Shown here piece after piece: positions 5,652 to 7,936 of a stretch of 7,936 nt of DNA; position 1 is the first letter of the stretch; each line of letters begins with the position of its first letter. The position numbers and the translations under genes were made by a program. Source of the stretch: Bacteroidota bacterium (GTDB taxonomy: Bacteria > Bacteroidota > Bacteroidia > Chitinophagales > Saprospiraceae); assembly GCA_018969455.1 (NCBI GenBank), contig JAGWYI010000175.1, positions 1 through 7,936 on the forward strand, given 5' to 3'. The notes under the pieces are model-generated. The model saw only the letters and a list, made by a program, of their open reading frames with translations. It ran no database searches and had not been told where the DNA came from.

Positions 5652-7532
5652 ATGATGTTGCAATACTTCCGCCAATCCCTTTTTCTGGCTTGTCTTTGGA
5701 TTTGCCAAACTTCATTTGCCCAGGAATTGCCAATACCCCGAAACTTCCAAAAAGCGTTCGATTCGGGAACTCGAAGCAAAAACGGCCAACCAGGCCCAAA
5801 TTATTGGCAAAATAAAGCTCTTTATGACATCAAAGTGGCTTTTTCCAGCAGAAGTCGCCTGGTATCCGGGATTGTCAACATCATCTATACCAACAACAGT
5901 CCCGACACACTACAGGAAATTCTTTTTAAACTATATCCTAACCTCTATAAAAAAGGAGCGCAACGACTTATGCCCATCGATCCGGCCGATATCGGTGAAG
6001 GCCTTAGCATCTCGGCAATTTCCGTAAACGGCAAACCAATTGCAAAAAATAATTACGCCATCAATGGAGTTAACATGGTAGTCAAATCCAATTCCGTAGC
6101 GCCAGGAGGAACCATCAGTTTTAAAATAGATTACAGTTACGAACTCAACAAAGGCTCCCACATCCGCACTGGAGAAGTAGATCCCGGGGCCTGGTTTTTG
6201 GCATATTTTTTCCCTCGAATTGCCGTTTATGACGATATTGAAGGCTGGAACAAAAACCAATACCTCGGAACTCAGGAATTTTACAACGATTTCTGTGATT
6301 TTCGAGTCGCAGTGACCGTTCCCAAAGATTTTCTCGTTTGGGGAACCGGCGTACTTGCCAATTGCAGTGAAGTGTTGGCGCCAAAATACTGCGAACGCCT
6401 TGCCGCCGCAGAAAACTCCAAAAAAATCATCGATATCATCGACAGCACCGATCTGAAAGCCGGCAACATTACCTCACAAAACAACATAAACGTTTTCCGA
6501 TTCGAAGCAAGTAATGTAACCGATGTTGCCTATGCCATCAGCAATCATTATGTGTGGAAATCAACAAGTGTGGAAGTTGATGCCAAAAAAAAGCGACGCA
6601 CCCGGGTAGATGCAGTTTACAATCCTGCACACAGCGATTACCAGGAGGTCATTCATTTCGCTCGTAAAACGGTCGACCTTATGAGTCACCGTTTCCCTAA
6701 ATGGCCCTTCCCTTACCCACACCTTACGGTATTTGACGGTCTCGACCAAATGGAGTACCCTATGATGGTAAACGACAATCCCCTGGAAGATGTAGATGAA
6801 ACCATCGAATTGACAGTCCATGAAATTTTCCATACCATGTTCCCCTTTTACCTGGGGATAAATGAAACCCGTTACGGCTGGATGGACGAAGGCTGGGCGA
6901 CCCTGGGCGAATGGCTGCTCTCCCCCATGATCGATCCCGGAATTGTAGACGAATACGGCATGGAACGATACAACAAATTGGCAGGTACCGACAACGATTT
7001 GCCAATTGTAACGCCAAGCACCCTCCAATCGGGCAATACCTTGATGGTCAATTCCTACCCAAAACCTGGTCTGGGCTATTTATATGCTTTGGATATGTTG
7101 GGTGATACGGTTTTCTTTCGCGGCCTGCACCACTACATCAGAACCTGGCAAGGAAAGCATCCCATTCCCAACGACTTTTTCCAATGTATGAATGCGGGCT
7201 CGGGCGTTGACCTCAATTGGTTTTGGAAAAGCTGGTTCTTCGAAAATGGCGTTCCCGACCTTGCCATTTCCAAGGTTCAATTGGATGCCAAACAGGCGGT
7301 TATTACCATTGAAAATCGGGGAAACAAGCCGGTTCCTGTTGATATTTCAGTAATATATCAAGATAAATCGGTACAAAAAGTGCATAAAAGCATAGAAGTG
7401 TGGAAATCTGGCGCCAAAAATCTTGATATCTCCGTAGAGGGTAAAAAAACCGTGAGCGAGATCAGGCTGGGGAGTACATATGTACCAGATGTGAACAAAA
7501 GCGACAATGTTTGGAAGCCTGACGGCAAATAA
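5652..7532 (+). CDS. Secreted M1-family (gluzincin) zinc metallopeptidase
   Basis: M1 peptidases are zinc aminopeptidases. This one appears exported, so it probably trims peptides in the periplasm or outside the cell. The zinc site is complete: HEIFH at 390-394, then exactly 18 residues to E413 in WMDEGWA, the HExxH-x18-E signature; E391 is the catalytic base. The GxMEN-like exopeptidase motif reads DQMEYPM, with M367, E368 and Y369. Y469 in SYPKPG is a candidate transition-state tyrosine. The N-terminal part (about 40-230) is the beta-rich M1 domain, and a beta-strand-rich tail covers about 540-626. A signal peptide is visible at 1-23, ending SFA before QELP. I chose the ATG at 5652, giving 626 residues and a normal signal peptide. 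The in-frame ATG at 5622 lies in the terminator stem and would add ten residues before it. No C-terminal secretion-sorting domain was recognised. The substrate is unknown. Confidence 0.9.
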   Translation: MMLQYFRQSLFLACLWICQTSFAQELPIPRNFQKAFDSGTRSKNGQPGPNYWQNKALYDIKVAFSSRSRLVSGIVNIIYTNNSPDTLQEILFKLYPNLYKKGAQRLMPIDPADIGEGLSISAISVNGKPIAKNNYAINGVNMVVKSNSVAPGGTISFKIDYSYELNKGSHIRTGEVDPGAWFLAYFFPRIAVYDDIEGWNKNQYLGTQEFYNDFCDFRVAVTVPKDFLVWGTGVLANCSEVLAPKYCERLAAAENSKKIIDIIDSTDLKAGNITSQNNINVFRFEASNVTDVAYAISNHYVWKSTSVEVDAKKKRRTRVDAVYNPAHSDYQEVIHFARKTVDLMSHRFPKWPFPYPHLTVFDGLDQMEYPMMVNDNPLEDVDETIELTVHEIFHTMFPFYLGINETRYGWMDEGWATLGEWLLSPMIDPGIVDEYGMERYNKLAGTDNDLPIVTPSTLQSGNTLMVNSYPKPGLGYLYALDMLGDTVFFRGLHHYIRTWQGKHPIPNDFFQCMNAGSGVDLNWFWKSWFFENGVPDLAISKVQLDAKQAVITIENRGNKPVPVDISVIYQDKSVQKVHKSIEVWKSGAKNLDISVEGKKTVSEIRLGSTYVPDVNKSDNVWKPDGK

Positions 7533-7574
7533 TATCCAGATTTTTCCGACATTTCCGGCCATAATCAGACCCTT

Positions 7575-7936
7575 ATGTTTTCAGCAGCAAGTTATCAGGC
7601 GCGAAGGGCGCAATTGAAACACCAAATTGGTTCAGGCATTTGTCTTTTCCTGGGAAATCAGGAAATCGGCATGAATTATCCTGCCAATCCTTACCATTTT
7701 CGACAGGATAGCCACTTTTTGTATTTTTTTGGCCTGGATCAGCCCGGCCTGGCTGCAATCATCGATATTGATGAAGATCGGGAGATTGTTTTTGGAGACG
7801 ATATCAGCCTGGAAGACGTGGTTTGGATGGGCCAACAACCCAAACTCCGCAGCTTGTGTGAAGCGGTGGGGGTACATTCCGTTCTGCCCTTAAAAAAACT
7901 GGCAGGACAACTCAAGCAGGCGCGAAAAAAAGGCGC
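7575..7936 (+). CDS. pepP: Aminopeptidase P (Xaa-Pro aminopeptidase), N-terminal part, cut by window edge
   Basis: Aminopeptidase P removes an N-terminal residue that precedes proline, using a dinuclear metal site in its C-terminal pita-bread domain. Only 120 codons of the N-terminal domain are visible; the catalytic domain lies beyond the window. The start YQARRAQL (7-14), the segment GMNYPANPYHFRQDSHFLYF (32-51, location guide) with FRQDS at 42-46, and the following FGLDQPGLAAIID (52-64) fit the AMP_N domain of PepP-type enzymes. The frame has no stop to the edge. The ATG at 7575 is 42 bases after the M1 peptidase stop on the same strand, with no terminator between, so the two may share a transcript. 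No Shine-Dalgarno is visible. The assignment rests on this domain alone; a related creatinase-fold protein without peptidase activity cannot be excluded. Confidence 0.87.
   Translation, partial: MFSAASYQARRAQLKHQIGSGICLFLGNQEIGMNYPANPYHFRQDSHFLYFFGLDQPGLAAIIDIDEDREIVFGDDISLEDVVWMGQQPKLRSLCEAVGVHSVLPLKKLAGQLKQARKKG

Noticed and set aside
5652..5723. Lipoprotein signal (LAC at residues 12-14) in the M1 peptidase
   Set aside because: The preceding residues do not fit a lipobox, and hydrophobic sequence continues after the Cys up to a normal SFA cleavage site.
5087..5779. A 230-codon open frame on the minus strand across the Lrp-like gene and the M1 peptidase start
   Set aside because: It lies antisense to a clear Lrp/AsnC gene, crosses the terminator hairpin and resembles no family. 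It looks like a by-product of the real gene's codon use.
1..7936. Mobile elements, CRISPR, tRNA/rRNA, toxin-antitoxin or defence systems
   Set aside because: No transposase, integrase, repeat-spacer array, tRNA cloverleaf or recognisable defence gene was seen on either strand; the genes are mostly housekeeping.

Overview
The window looks chromosomal, from a Bacteroidetes-type bacterium, possibly of the Saprospiria/Chitinophaga side (the subgroup is a guess). The evidence is two promoter candidates with a TTG (-33) and TAnnTTTG (-7) layout, few Shine-Dalgarno sites, a ccmB-ccmC-small CcmD-family order, and proteins that read like Bacteroidetes orthologues. Base composition is moderate and even. 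I see no transposase, integrase, CRISPR array, tRNA, rRNA or phage gene.

Layout. Positions 1-819 (minus) hold accD, the carboxyltransferase beta subunit of acetyl-CoA carboxylase, cut at its C-terminal end by the window edge. Positions 820-1261 are a divergent non-coding region. Positions 1262-4764 (plus) form a probable operon of ccmB, ccmC, a small CcmD-like gene and a glutamate dehydrogenase whose start overlaps the previous stop by 4 bases. It ends at a strong hairpin terminator (4794-4862). A 319-base gap then carries two dyads and the best promoter in the window, reading into an Lrp/AsnC-family regulator (5084-5563). A 15-bp intrinsic-terminator hairpin (5598-5638) separates this regulator from a secreted M1-type zinc metallopeptidase (5652-7532). 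The N-terminal part of an aminopeptidase P (7575 to the end) follows 42 bases later.

How the genes fit together. CcmB, CcmC and the CcmD-like protein belong to the inner-membrane haem-handling module of System I cytochrome c maturation. The ATPase CcmA and the haem chaperone CcmE are not beside them here. Glutamate dehydrogenase, an amino-acid-responsive type of regulator, a secreted peptidase and a proline-specific aminopeptidase make a plausible protein and amino-acid use neighbourhood, but co-regulation is inferred only from adjacency.

The most unusual item is CcmC. About 125-135 residues are inserted between its first membrane helix and the conserved haem-binding core, forming a predicted periplasmic domain with an IPT/TIG-like pattern. 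I found no convincing new defence or mobile system.
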